Below are positions 25,206 to 33,717 of a stretch of 64,000 nucleotides of DNA, piece by piece. Each line of letters starts with the position of its first letter. Positions within the stretch are counted from its first letter, which is position 1. The translations under genes were made by a program, and so were the position numbers. Below the pieces are notes generated by a model, which did not search any database, was not told where the DNA came from, and saw nothing but the letters and a program-made list of their open reading frames with translations. The stretch comes from Foetidibacter luteolus (GTDB lineage Bacteria > Bacteroidota > Bacteroidia > Chitinophagales > Chitinophagaceae): contig NZ_VVIP01000094.1 in the NCBI RefSeq assembly GCF_009650435.1, forward strand, positions 1 to 64,000, in the 5' to 3' direction.

Positions 25206-26201
25206 ATGAGTAAGATTACAGCAGCTATTACTTCGATTGGTGGATACGTACCGGAATATCGTCTCACAAATTTTGAACTGGAAAAGATGGTGGATACCAA
25301 CGATGAGTGGATACGTACCCGTACAGGCATTAGTGAACGCAGGATACTGAAGGGTGAGGGCCTTGCCACCAGTGATATGATAGTGCCGGCCATACAGGAG
25401 ATACTGCAAAAGAAAAACCTTGACCCAAAAGAAATTGACTGCATTATTTGCGCAACGGTAACGCCAGACATGGTTTTTCCCGCTACGGCTAATATTGTGG
25501 CTGATAAAATTGGCGCAACCAATGCCTGGGGCTTTGACCTTAGCGCCGCCTGCAGCGGCTTTTTATACGGCCTTACCACAGGCGCCGGCTTTATTGAAAG
25601 CGGCCGCTATAAAAAAGTGATTGTTGCCGGCGGCGATAAAATGAGTGCTATTATTGACTATACAGACCGCAATACCTGTGTGATTTTTGGTGATGGCGCC
25701 GGCGCCGTACTGCTGGAAGCCAATGATGAAGGCCTGGGTGTGCTGGACAGCATTTTAAAAAGCGATGGCAGCGGCCGCAACTACCTTAATATGAAAGCCG
25801 GCGGCTCTTTAAAGCCGGCCAGCATAGAAACTGTTACCGCCCGTGAGCACTACGCTTACCAGGAAGGTAAAACGGTGTTTAAGTTTGCTGTAAAAGGGAT
25901 GGCCGATGTTAGCGCCCAGATAATGGAACGTAACAACCTTACTGCCGATGATATTGCCTGGCTGGTACCTCACCAGGCTAACCTGAGAATTATAGATGCA
26001 ACCGCCAGCCGTATGGGTTTGCCGTCGGAGAAAGTGATGGTAAATATTCAACGCTATGGTAATACTACCGCCGGCACCATACCACTATGCCTGTGGGATT
26101 GGGAAAAGCAATTAAACAAAGGTGATAATATTGTATTGGCTGCCTTTGGCGGCGGCTTTACCTGGGGCGCAACCTGGATAAAGTGGGCGTACAATAGTTA
26201 A
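25206..26201 (+). CDS. fabH: beta-ketoacyl-ACP synthase III
   Basis: A 331-residue condensing enzyme that starts fatty-acid synthesis by joining acyl-CoA to malonyl-ACP. The catalytic triad is clear: C116 in DLSAACSGFLYG, H256 in VPHQANLRI, and N286 in RYGNTTAGTIP. The N-terminal GGYVPEYRLTN and EWIRTRTGISERR are standard FabH segments. The ATG at 25206 fits the family start, with a -7-like TACTTTTG about 25 nt upstream. It is monocistronic in this window, and paralogue roles such as branched-chain primer use cannot be excluded. Confidence 0.92.
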   Translation: MSKITAAITSIGGYVPEYRLTNFELEKMVDTNDEWIRTRTGISERRILKGEGLATSDMIVPAIQEILQKKNLDPKEIDCIICATVTPDMVFPATANIVADKIGATNAWGFDLSAACSGFLYGLTTGAGFIESGRYKKVIVAGGDKMSAIIDYTDRNTCVIFGDGAGAVLLEANDEGLGVLDSILKSDGSGRNYLNMKAGGSLKPASIETVTAREHYAYQEGKTVFKFAVKGMADVSAQIMERNNLTADDIAWLVPHQANLRIIDATASRMGLPSEKVMVNIQRYGNTTAGTIPLCLWDWEKQLNKGDNIVLAAFGGGFTWGATWIKWAYNS

Positions 26202-26324
26202 TACAGGTTGCAGGTAGCTGGTTTCTGGTATTAGATGCAAAGGGTATCTTGTATAGCTGTACGTACAGAAAAGTAATCAAAACAAAAAATAAACAGACCT
26301 GCAACCAGCTACCTGTAACCTGCC

Positions 26325-26978
26325 TCACTCTACAATTATCCCATCTTTCATGTGAAGCTCCCTGTCGCTCATGGCGGCCAGTTCTTCGTTATGGGTAACT
26401 ATCAGGAATGTTTGCTGAAATTCGTTGCGCAGCCGCACGAAAAGTTCGTGCAGTTCTTTGGCGTTATTGCTGTCAAGATTGCCGGTAGGTTCATCCGCAA
26501 AAACAATGGAAGGCTTATTAATGAGGGCACGGGCAACAGCAACACGCTGTTGTTCGCCGCCGCTAAGCTGCTGGGGCTTATTGTCAAGCCTGTCCTGCAG
26601 GCCCAGCAGTTGAAGTAATTTGGCGGCTTCGGCTGCCACCTCGGTTCTGTTGCGCCCCGCAATCCACCCCGGTATGCTAACGTTTTCGATAGCCGAAAAC
26701 TCAGGCAGCAAGTGGTGAAACTGGAACACAAAACCGATGTTGTGGTTGCGAAAACCGGCCAGTTTTTTGCCCTTAAAATTATGCAGGGGGCTGTTGTTTA
26801 AAAAAATATCGCCGGCATCGGGGGTATCAAGTGTGCCAAGGATATGCAGCAATGTGCTTTTACCGGCGCCCGAAGAGCCTACGATGGAAACTATTTCTCC
26901 CTTGTTAACCGATATATCCACACCCTTTAAAACCTGTAACTGGCCATACCTTTTGCGGATGCCCGAAGCCTTAAGCAT
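26325..26978 (-). CDS. ABC transporter ATP-binding protein, LolD/MacB-type
   Basis: A 217-residue ATPase subunit with Walker A GSSGAGKST, Q-loop FQFHHLLPEF, signature LSGGEQQR, Walker B IVFADEP and the H-loop in IVTHNEEL. LLPEFSAIENV and the overall length fit the LolD family, which powers lipoprotein release from the inner membrane together with LolC/E permeases. No permease gene is adjacent, so the assignment to lipoprotein sorting rests on sequence style only. The gene converges on fabH. Confidence 0.87.
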   Translation of the reverse strand: MLKASGIRKRYGQLQVLKGVDISVNKGEIVSIVGSSGAGKSTLLHILGTLDTPDAGDIFLNNSPLHNFKGKKLAGFRNHNIGFVFQFHHLLPEFSAIENVSIPGWIAGRNRTEVAAEAAKLLQLLGLQDRLDNKPQQLSGGEQQRVAVARALINKPSIVFADEPTGNLDSNNAKELHELFVRLRNEFQQTFLIVTHNEELAAMSDRELHMKDGIIVE

Positions 26979-27052
26979 AAGCTGTAATTAAAGGCTGCAA
27001 ACCTACCTAATCTTTTTTTAATTAATTATTTACAGGTGTGAACAATCGCGGG

Positions 27053-27083
27053 TTTGGTTATTTCGTTACAAAACTTACATTTG
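27053..27083 (+). promoter_or_regulatory. predicted promoter of the DUF2795 gene
   Basis: TTTG at 27053-27056, a 19-nt spacer, then TACATTTG at 27076-27083, a near-ideal Bacteroidota promoter. The ATG is at 27105, 21 nt after the box. Confidence 0.65.
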
Positions 27084-27104
27084 CGCAAAAATTTAACGCT
27101 TACT

Positions 27105-27326
27105 ATGTTCTGGACATTAGAATTGGCAAGTTACCTGGAAGACGCTCCCTGGCCCGCCACCAAGGACGAGCTGATTGATTACGCCATACGTTCCGGCGCC
27201 CCTATTGAGGTGGTGGAAAATCTCCAGGAACTGGAAGATGAAGGCGAAGTGTATGAGAGCATTGAAGATATATGGCCTGATTACCCCAGCCAGGAAGATT
27301 TTCTTTTTAACGAAGACGAATATTAG
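27105..27326 (+). CDS. DUF2795 domain protein
   Basis: A 73-residue acidic protein (MFWTLELASYLEDAPWPATK, then DELIDYAIRSGAP, ending in Asp/Glu-rich PDYPSQEDFLFNEDEY). LASYLEDAPWPATKDELIDYA is the DUF2795 signature, where a conserved Tyr and PATKDEL precede a helix. Such proteins are small and cytoplasmic with no assigned function. A strong promoter and terminator show it is an independent transcription unit. The ATG at 27105 suits both the family start and the promoter distance. Confidence 0.82.
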   Translation: MFWTLELASYLEDAPWPATKDELIDYAIRSGAPIEVVENLQELEDEGEVYESIEDIWPDYPSQEDFLFNEDEY

Positions 27327-27341
27327 GTAAAACAACCTTTT

Positions 27342-27379
27342 AAAAGCCCTCTTTCATGCGGATGGAAGAGGGCTTTTTT
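27342..27379 (+). terminator. rho-independent terminator after the DUF2795 gene
   Basis: Stem AAAAGCCCTCTTTC with GAAGAGGGCTTTTTT, starting 16 nt after the stop codon. The remaining gap to 27753 (about 370 bp) shows no repeat, RNA gene or clear promoter, although the promoter of the fucose cluster should lie there. Confidence 0.85.
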
Positions 27380-27753
27380 ATTTGTGGTATACCTGCCCCC
27401 ATACCCAATAATCTGGCACCTTATTTTACTGTACAGCATAATCGCTTTACTGCAACCTGGCCCATATTTTACCAGTTTTTGCCTATATATTATCATTTGG
27501 CTTTCCTGCAGCGTTTTTAATATTTCCTGCCTGTTCTTTTTGCATCATGTTTCCTATATTCGGTACTAATCTGTGAAAAACCGGCATGAATGCTCTTGCT
27601 AAAAATCCTCTATACAAGGGTAAAAAACAGGAATAAAACGCATTTAAAATGCCATTTCTTTGATAGCGCATCAAAAGCCTGTAATACCGCCGGAAATGCC
27701 ATATTCAAGATCAGCCAGGTTTCACAAACACTAACGATGTAAACCATATACGA

Positions 27754-29046
27754 ATGCCAAAGAACAAATACCTTTTTCCGTTTATTCTTGTAACATCTTT
27801 GTTTTTTTTATGGGCCTTTTTGCACAATCTTAACCCGATACTTATTCCACACTTAAAAAAAGCTTGCCAGCTTACGGATTTTCAATCTTCCCTGATTGAT
27901 TCTTCTGTGTATTTCGGATATTTTTTAATTGCTATGCCGGCTGGCCTGTTTATGCATAAGTATGGTTATAAAAAAGGCATACTGATTGGGTTGCTATTGT
28001 ATGCCATTGGGGCTATGCTTTTTATACCGGCAGCTTCTGCACGTAATTACAGCATCTTCCTGGCCGGGCTGTTTATAATTGCCAGCGGCGCTACCTTTTT
28101 AGAAACAGTAGGCAATCCCTACATTACCATATTAGGCCCGAAAGAAACATCAGAGCAAAGGCTAAACCTGGCGCAATCTTTTAACGGAGTTGGGGCCTTT
28201 GTCGCCCCTATTGTGGGTGGGTTTGTCATTCTTTCGGGTATTGAGCATACCCCGGAGCAATTGAAAGCGATGGAGACAGCGGGAACTTTAAGTGCTTACC
28301 TGCAATCGGAAGCAGACACCATAAAGCTGCCATACATTATTATTGCGGTAGTGGTGGTTATTGTTGGCATTTTCTTTTTGTTTACCAAACTGCCCGAAGT
28401 AAAAGAACCAGACGGTGATGCACACGGCACTTCTTTTTCTCTTAGCGTATTAAAACATTCGCATGTAAGGTGGGCGGTTATTGCCCAGTTCTTTTATGTA
28501 GGGGCCCAGGTTGGCGTGGGCAGCTTTTTCGTTCGCTTTTCCAAATTTGCTGTAAACATGCCCGAGAAAACTGCTGCCACCATTTACTGGGGTTCTATAG
28601 CAATGGTTGGCTTTATGGTAGGACGATTTGTTGGAACCTTTTTAATGAAATACATAAAGCCGGCAAAGCTGCTAAGCATTTATGCCGCTATCAATATTGC
28701 ATTGCTTGCCATAGCGCTTGCAACGGATGGTTACGCTGCTGTGTATGCAGTAATGGCTACGCCGTTCTTTATGTCAATTATGTTCCCTACCATATTTGCA
28801 CTGGGCATAAAAGAGTTGGGTGAAGAAACAAAAATGGCGTCTTCGCTGTTGGTAATGTCTATTATAGGGGGCGCATTTGCACCCATGTTGATGGGCATTA
28901 TTTCCGATAAAACGGGCAGCATGCAGGTAGCATATATAGTACCCTTGGTATGCTTCGTAGTGATATTGTATTTTGGGATAAAAGGTTACAAAATGAAACC
29001 TTTGCAGGAAAAAGGTAAAGCAATGCCGCTGGCCACTAATCCGTAA
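27754..29046 (+). CDS. fucP: L-fucose:H+ symporter family permease
   Basis: A 430-residue major facilitator with twelve predicted transmembrane segments. FucP-family features include LFFLWAFLHNLNPILIPHLK in the first helix and loop, FQSSLIDSSVYFGYF, GNPYITILGP and SFNGVGAFVAPIVGG. FucP imports L-fucose with a proton; relatives carry glucose or galactose. The following genes encode the steps of oxidative L-fucose breakdown, which supports fucose as substrate. It is the first gene of the co-directional block. Confidence 0.88.
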   Translation: MPKNKYLFPFILVTSLFFLWAFLHNLNPILIPHLKKACQLTDFQSSLIDSSVYFGYFLIAMPAGLFMHKYGYKKGILIGLLLYAIGAMLFIPAASARNYSIFLAGLFIIASGATFLETVGNPYITILGPKETSEQRLNLAQSFNGVGAFVAPIVGGFVILSGIEHTPEQLKAMETAGTLSAYLQSEADTIKLPYIIIAVVVVIVGIFFLFTKLPEVKEPDGDAHGTSFSLSVLKHSHVRWAVIAQFFYVGAQVGVGSFFVRFSKFAVNMPEKTAATIYWGSIAMVGFMVGRFVGTFLMKYIKPAKLLSIYAAINIALLAIALATDGYAAVYAVMATPFFMSIMFPTIFALGIKELGEETKMASSLLVMSIIGGAFAPMLMGIISDKTGSMQVAYIVPLVCFVVILYFGIKGYKMKPLQEKGKAMPLATNP

Positions 29047-29065
29047 AAAATAAACAGGTATACTC

Positions 29066-29401
29066 ATGAAAAGATATTGCCTTGCATTAGACTTAAAGGA
29101 TGATGCAGCATTAATTGAAGAATATGAAACATTGCATAAAGCTGTAGCGCCGGAAATAATTAAAAGCATTACAGATGCCGGCATTACTGTGATGGATATT
29201 TACCGCGTAGGCAACCGTCTCTTCATGATAATGGAAACCGAGGATGATTTTTCTTTTGAAGAAAAAGACAAAATGGACAGGGATAACCCTAAAGTGCAGG
29301 AGTGGGAAAACCGGGTTTGGAAATACCAGCAGGCCTTGCCCGTGGCCAAGCCAGGTGAAAAATGGATACTGATGGAGCAGATATTCGCATTGCCTGGTTA
29401 A
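29066..29401 (+). CDS. L-fucose/L-rhamnose mutarotase (COG3254 type)
   Basis: A 111-residue ferredoxin-like-fold protein with MKRYCLALDLKDD, the YETLHKAVAPEIIKSI segment with its conserved catalytic His, GNRLFMIMET, and a C-terminal WENRVWKYQQALP. This family interconverts alpha and beta anomers of deoxyhexoses. In oxidative fucose pathways it supplies the anomer used by the dehydrogenase. It lies 19 bp after fucP and 28 bp before the SDR gene, so it is almost surely co-transcribed. Confidence 0.87.
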   Translation: MKRYCLALDLKDDAALIEEYETLHKAVAPEIIKSITDAGITVMDIYRVGNRLFMIMETEDDFSFEEKDKMDRDNPKVQEWENRVWKYQQALPVAKPGEKWILMEQIFALPG

Positions 29402-29429
29402 AGGGGCAATTACCAATAACAAAACGTAG

Positions 29430-30200
29430 ATGAGCATTTTTTCTTTACAAGACAAACAAGCAATAATAACCGGCGCGGGTAGTGGTATTGGCAAAGCCGT
29501 GGCCTTGCTGTTTGCTAAGCAGGGTGCTGTTGTGCATATTGTTGATATAGGCGAAGAAGCTGCCGGCCAAACGGCGCAGGAGATTAACCAAAGTGGTGGC
29601 CAGGCAGTAGCGCATGTGGTAAACGTTGCCAACCAGCAACAGGTTGTTGAGGCGTTTGCAAAAATTGATAAGATAGACATACTGGTAAACAGTGCCGGTG
29701 TATCGCATATTGGCAAGGCCGATAATACCAGCGAAGCAGACTTTGACCGCATCTTTAATGTAAACGTAAAAGGTATTTATAATACGTTGTTCGCGGCCAT
29801 ACCGCTAATGAAAAAGCAAGGCGGCGGTGTTATACTTAACATGAGTTCCGTTGCCGCGGTAGTTGGCCTGCCAGACAGGTTTGCCTACTCCATGAGCAAA
29901 GGCGCGGTAGCATCCATGTCATTGTCTGTAGCTAAGGATTATATAGCGGATAATATACGCTGCAATTCCATTTCGCCGGGCCGTGTGCATACACCGTTTG
30001 TAGATGGCTTTTTGAAAAAGAATTATCCGGGCAAAGAAGCAGAGATGTACGAGAAGCTGTCTAAAACGCAGCCCATTGGCCGCATGGCAAAGCCAGAGGA
30101 AATTGCCAATCTTATCTTGTATTTGTGCAGTAATGAGGCATCTTTTATAACGGGCAGCGACTATGCCATAGATGGTGGGTTTATTAAGCTGAACAATTAA
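29430..30200 (+). CDS. SDR dehydrogenase, probable 2-keto-3-deoxy-L-fuconate dehydrogenase
   Basis: A 256-residue classical SDR with cofactor motif TGAGSGIG, NAG-type motif NSAG, and catalytic S140, Y153 and K157 (FAYSMSK). The sequence resembles BDH2-like dehydrogenases (IRCNSISPGRVHTPF), a group that includes 2-keto-3-deoxy-L-fuconate 4-dehydrogenases of oxidative fucose pathways. The product of that step, a 2,4-diketo acid, is the substrate of the hydrolase encoded at 30802. Substrate assignment is inferred from context. Confidence 0.82.
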   Translation: MSIFSLQDKQAIITGAGSGIGKAVALLFAKQGAVVHIVDIGEEAAGQTAQEINQSGGQAVAHVVNVANQQQVVEAFAKIDKIDILVNSAGVSHIGKADNTSEADFDRIFNVNVKGIYNTLFAAIPLMKKQGGGVILNMSSVAAVVGLPDRFAYSMSKGAVASMSLSVAKDYIADNIRCNSISPGRVHTPFVDGFLKKNYPGKEAEMYEKLSKTQPIGRMAKPEEIANLILYLCSNEASFITGSDYAIDGGFIKLNN

Positions 30201-30788
30201 AACTCACGCAAAGACAGCAAAGGCGCAAAGAAAGCTGAGAATAGTCAAGGCTTAATCAGAGAATCTTAATGTGTTTGCGTGTGATAGTTATCATATTAAT
30301 CCATGTATCTTATGAATGAAAACGAACTTTCGGCCATTATTGTGGATTGCTGTTTTCAAGTACACACAAAACTTGGGCCCGGCTTACTGGAATCTGTATA
30401 TGAAGCAGTTCTTTGTTACGAGTTGCAGAAAAGAGGGTTAGAGATAAGAAGGCAGGCTGCAATACCAGTTATATATGAAGAAGTAAAGCTTGATTTGGGA
30501 TTTAGGGCAGACATTATCGTGGAGGACCTGGTTATTGTTGAGTTGAAATCTGTAGAAACGTTGGCTCCAGTGCATCCCAAGCAATTGCTAACCCACTTAA
30601 GGTTGTGTGGTTTGAAATTAGGACTGCTTGTAAACTTTAATGTAGTATTGATAAAGGACGGAATCAGAAGGATTGTAAACAATTTGTAGACTAATGCCCA
30701 GGCTGAATAAGCCCAAGTGATTATTGCAAAACCTACTTACTTGAAAGTACACACAAAACTTGGCGGGCTTAGCGTCTTTGCGTGAAAC
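30201..30788. mobile_element. GxxExxY gene unit bounded by inverted repeats
   Basis: The left edge directly after the SDR stop reads CTCACGCAAAGACAGCAAAG. The right edge, 14 nt before the next gene, reads CTTAGCGTCTTTGCGTGAAAC. CACGCAAAGAC on the left is matched by GTCTTTGCGTG on the right. Between them lies one gene (30312-30689). The unit interrupts an otherwise tight catabolic operon. No target-site duplication was established and no transposase is encoded, so mobility is inferred. Confidence 0.55.
30312..30689 (+). CDS. GxxExxY family protein (PD-(D/E)XK nuclease-like)
   Basis: A 125-residue protein with the name-giving motif G24-L-L-E27-S-V-Y30, preceded by VHTKLGPG. A nuclease-like core follows, with D67 in FRADIIVEDL and E77-L-K79 in IVELKSVE, matching the D...ExK pattern of PD-(D/E)XK folds. 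The family is widespread but its biological role is not established. The ATG at 30312 (MNENELSAIIVD) fits the family start better than the one at 30303. Its position inside a fucose operon looks accidental, and the flanking inverted repeats suggest insertion. Confidence 0.85.
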   Translation: MNENELSAIIVDCCFQVHTKLGPGLLESVYEAVLCYELQKRGLEIRRQAAIPVIYEEVKLDLGFRADIIVEDLVIVELKSVETLAPVHPKQLLTHLRLCGLKLGLLVNFNVVLIKDGIRRIVNNL

Positions 30789-30801
30789 AAAAACAAAACT
30801 T

Positions 30802-31659
30802 ATGAAACTTATACGCTTCGGAGAGCTTAACAAAGAAAGCACAGGCATTGTAATAGGAGATATCACTTACGATACCTCCGCATTCGGCGAAGATTACAAT
30901 GAACATTTTTTTGAGACGGATGGGTTGGGCAGGCTGCAAAAATTCCTGGATGACAACCAGGGTAATTTGCCTGAAGTACCGGCCGGTACCAGATTGGGCA
31001 GCCCTGTAGCGCGGCCCTCCAAAATTGTCTGCATTGGATTAAACTATGCTGACCATGCCCGGGAAACGGGTGCAACACCACCACCGGAGCCCGTAATATT
31101 TCTGAAGTCAACAACCGCACTGGTTGGCCCGTTTGATGATATCATGATCCCGAAGGGATCAGAAAAAACTGACTGGGAAGTAGAGTTTGCCATAGTAATT
31201 GGCAGGAAAGCCAGCTATGTGGAAGAAGCCACTGCCATGGACTATGTAGCCGGCTATGCACTGCACAATGATGTAAGTGAGCGGGCCTTTCAACTTGAAA
31301 GGAGCGGCACCTGGGATAAGGGCAAAGGTTGCGACACCTTTGCGCCGGTGGGTCCGTGGCTGGTTACAAAAGATGAAATAGACGACATCAATAACCTTCG
31401 TTTGTGGTTAACAGTAAATGGCCAGAAAATGCAGGATGGCAACACCAGCAATTTCATTTTTAATGTGCCGTTTGTTATCTCTTATGTTAGCCAGTTTATG
31501 ACTTTGCTGCCGGGAGATATTATATCTACCGGTACGCCCGCCGGTGTGGGCATGGGCTTCAAGCCATCCATCTACCTTAAGCCGGGCGATGTGATTGAGT
31601 TGGGTATTGACGGATTGGGAACGTCTAAGCAGAATGTGGTGGGGTATAAGGCCCCCTAG
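30802..31659 (+). CDS. FAH-family hydrolase, probable 2,4-diketo-3-deoxy-L-fuconate hydrolase
   Basis: A 285-residue fumarylacetoacetate hydrolase family enzyme. Family motifs: KIVCIGLNYADHARETG, EPVIFLKSTTALVGP, DWEVEFAIVIG (metal-binding E-x-E), YALHNDVSERAFQ, DTFAPVGPW and DIISTGTPAGVG. In the non-phosphorylative pathway this enzyme splits 2,4-diketo-3-deoxy-L-fuconate to pyruvate and L-lactate, ending the route. The ATG at 30802 (MKLIRFGELNKES) is the usual family start. The gene follows the GxxExxY unit closely and may depend on read-through. Confidence 0.88.
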   Translation: MKLIRFGELNKESTGIVIGDITYDTSAFGEDYNEHFFETDGLGRLQKFLDDNQGNLPEVPAGTRLGSPVARPSKIVCIGLNYADHARETGATPPPEPVIFLKSTTALVGPFDDIMIPKGSEKTDWEVEFAIVIGRKASYVEEATAMDYVAGYALHNDVSERAFQLERSGTWDKGKGCDTFAPVGPWLVTKDEIDDINNLRLWLTVNGQKMQDGNTSNFIFNVPFVISYVSQFMTLLPGDIISTGTPAGVGMGFKPSIYLKPGDVIELGIDGLGTSKQNVVGYKAP

Positions 31660-31755
31660 GCCGGAAGGGGTTGCAGGTTGCCGGTTACTGGTTGCCAGTC
31701 TGTTGCAGGATAGATGGCTGATGAATAGTTTAAAAGATGATGCAGATGTTTATCT

Positions 31756-31842
31756 ATCTGGGTCTGAAAAGCCGCCATGAAAAATCAACCGATGAAAGGA
31801 TTGCGACGCAACGAAGTCGCCATAACAACTAAAGCTGGTATC
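31756..31842 (-). repeat. dispersed repeat family B, copy 3
   Basis: Inverted copy: GGGTCTGAAAAGCCGCCATG, AACCGATGAAAGGATTGCGA, CGCAACGAAGTCGCCAT, then AAAGCTGGTATCTAAAA. It lies in the 196-bp gap between the FAH hydrolase and fuconolactonase genes, preceded by a GGTTGCAGGTTGCCGGTTAC stretch. Confidence 0.8.
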
Positions 31843-31855
31843 TAAAAAAAAATCG

Positions 31856-32749
31856 TTGAATACAAGCGAAATTATATTTACGGAGCCTCTTAAGAGCCCC
31901 GCGTCAGGGGATGGGGGTATTATTGACGCCCACCAGCATTTCTGGAAGTATGATGCGCAGCGGCATGCATGGATTAATGAGGACATGAAGAACATACGCA
32001 GAGATTTTATGCCGGAGGATTTATACCCTGTGTTGCAGCAGAACGGTGTAGATGGATGTGTGTTGGTGCAGGTTGACCAAACGGAAGAGGAAAACGAATT
32101 TCAATTAAACAATGCGGCTTCATTTGATTTTATCAAGGGCGTTGTAGGCTGGGTGGATTTGCAGGCGGAAAATGTGGAGGAACGTTTGGCATGGTATGGT
32201 GATTTTAAAAAGATGCGTGGCTTCAGGCATATACTGCAGGGAGAAGCGGACAGGGCGCTTATGCTGAAACCCGCTTTTAAAAGAGGTATAAGCCTTCTGG
32301 ATAAGTATGGCTTTACTTATGATATTTTGATTTATCCTGACCAGTTGAAACATGCACTTGAACTGGTGGCTGAATTTCCGCACCAGCGCTTTGTGATTGA
32401 CCATATTGCAAAGCCATACATAAAGGATAAAAAGATAGAAGGTTGGCGGGAAGATATACTTGCCTTTAAGCCTTATGCCAATGTATCTGTAAAGGTATCA
32501 GGCATGGTAACAGAGGCTCATTTTAAAGGGTGGAAACCACAGGATTTTACCCCCTACCTGGATACCGTTGTGGAAGCATTCGGAACGCAGCGTATTATGT
32601 ACGGCAGCGATTGGCCTGTGTGTTTGGCGGCGGCATCTTATGGGCAGATGATGGCCATTGTAAAGGATTACTTTGCTTCATTTTCAAAAAGTGAGCAGGC
32701 GGCAGTTTTTGGTGGCAATGCTACACAGTTTTATCAGTTGTTCTTATAA
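31856..32749 (+). CDS. amidohydrolase, probable L-fuconolactonase
   Basis: A 297-residue COG3618-type amidohydrolase. The metal motif is IIDAHQHFWKYD near the N-terminus. FVIDHIAKPYIK and the C-terminal MYGSDWPVCL carry the remaining conserved His and Asp. Enzymes of this group open L-fucono-1,5-lactone and similar sugar lactones. The start is uncertain: no ATG precedes the HxH motif, and the TTG at 31856 gives 22 residues ahead of it, just downstream of a family B repeat. The gap to the next SDR gene is 30 bp. Confidence 0.85.
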   Translation: MNTSEIIFTEPLKSPASGDGGIIDAHQHFWKYDAQRHAWINEDMKNIRRDFMPEDLYPVLQQNGVDGCVLVQVDQTEEENEFQLNNAASFDFIKGVVGWVDLQAENVEERLAWYGDFKKMRGFRHILQGEADRALMLKPAFKRGISLLDKYGFTYDILIYPDQLKHALELVAEFPHQRFVIDHIAKPYIKDKKIEGWREDILAFKPYANVSVKVSGMVTEAHFKGWKPQDFTPYLDTVVEAFGTQRIMYGSDWPVCLAAASYGQMMAIVKDYFASFSKSEQAAVFGGNATQFYQLFL

Positions 32750-32779
32750 TTTTTAATCGCTTACCATAAAGAAATTGAT

Positions 32780-33568
32780 ATGAATTTACATCTGCAGTAC
32801 AAAATAATTATCGTAACGGGCGGCGCTAAAGGAATAGGGGAAGGCATTGTAAAAGTATTGGCTGCTGAAGGGGCTATACCTGTTATTGTAGGCAGAAATG
32901 AAGAAGATAATAAGAAAACGTTAGCTGAAATTGAAAATGCCGGAGGCAAAGGTTTCCAGGTGGTAGCAGAGCTTACCAAACCGGAAGCCTGCGAGGCAGC
33001 CGTAAAAGCTGTGTTAGACAAATTCGGCAGGATTGACGGCCTTGTGAACAATGCCGGTGTTAATGACAGTGTAGGCCTGGAGAATGGTAGCTACGAAGGA
33101 TTTATTGCCTCTTTACATAAGAATGTGGTACACTATTATCTTATGGCCCAATACGCATTGCCTGAATTGAAAAAGAGCAAAGGCGCTATCGTTAACATTG
33201 GTTCCAAAACAGCGGAAACAGGCCAGGGTGGTACCTCAGCCTATGCCGCCGCTAATGGTGGCCGCAATGCCTTAACCAGGGAATGGGCGGTTGAATTATT
33301 GAAATATGGCATTCGTGTAAACGCGGTAATTGTAGCTGAATGCTGGACTCCTTTGTACGAGAGCTGGATACAAACATTGCCAAATCCGGAGGAAAAACTG
33401 AAAGAGATCGTATCCAAAATTCCATTAGAAAACAGGATGACTACCAACGAGGAAATTGCCAACGCGGTGGCGTTTTTGTTGAGTGTTAAATCAAGCCATA
33501 CCACAGGCCAGTTGATACATGTGGATGGCGGCTATGTGCACCTGGACAGGGCGCTGGCAAAGGCGTAA
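32780..33568 (+). CDS. SDR protein, L-fucose dehydrogenase-like, with Asn in place of catalytic Lys
   Basis: A 262-residue short-chain dehydrogenase. Cofactor motif TGGAKGIG and VNNAGVND are intact. The catalytic Ser (S142) and Tyr (Y155 in GTSAYAAANGG) are present, but the position of the usual YxxxK lysine is N159. NALTREWAVELLKYGIRVN recalls L-fucose dehydrogenases of oxidative pathways (FucX-like), which convert L-fucose to the lactone. Gene order after the lactonase supports this. Whether the enzyme is active with YxxxN is uncertain. The zinc dehydrogenase at 35316 could serve instead. Confidence 0.83.
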   Translation: MNLHLQYKIIIVTGGAKGIGEGIVKVLAAEGAIPVIVGRNEEDNKKTLAEIENAGGKGFQVVAELTKPEACEAAVKAVLDKFGRIDGLVNNAGVNDSVGLENGSYEGFIASLHKNVVHYYLMAQYALPELKKSKGAIVNIGSKTAETGQGGTSAYAAANGGRNALTREWAVELLKYGIRVNAVIVAECWTPLYESWIQTLPNPEEKLKEIVSKIPLENRMTTNEEIANAVAFLLSVKSSHTTGQLIHVDGGYVHLDRALAKA

Positions 33569-33717
33569 GCAAAGTCAGAAAGTCAAGGAAGTCAGGAAGG
33601 GGGGAAGTTAGTCTTGTGACAAATGAGGAAGCAAAAAGAAAAATACATACAGGAAGCCAGCATGCAGAAACTGTATTTCTAACCTGCATCTTGCAGCCGT
33701 CAATTAATTTAACCTAT

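Noticed and set aside
27380..27753. Possible tRNA, riboswitch or small RNA in the gap before fucP.
   Set aside because: No cloverleaf, no recognised aptamer core and no terminator before the gene. Only a promoter is expected there.
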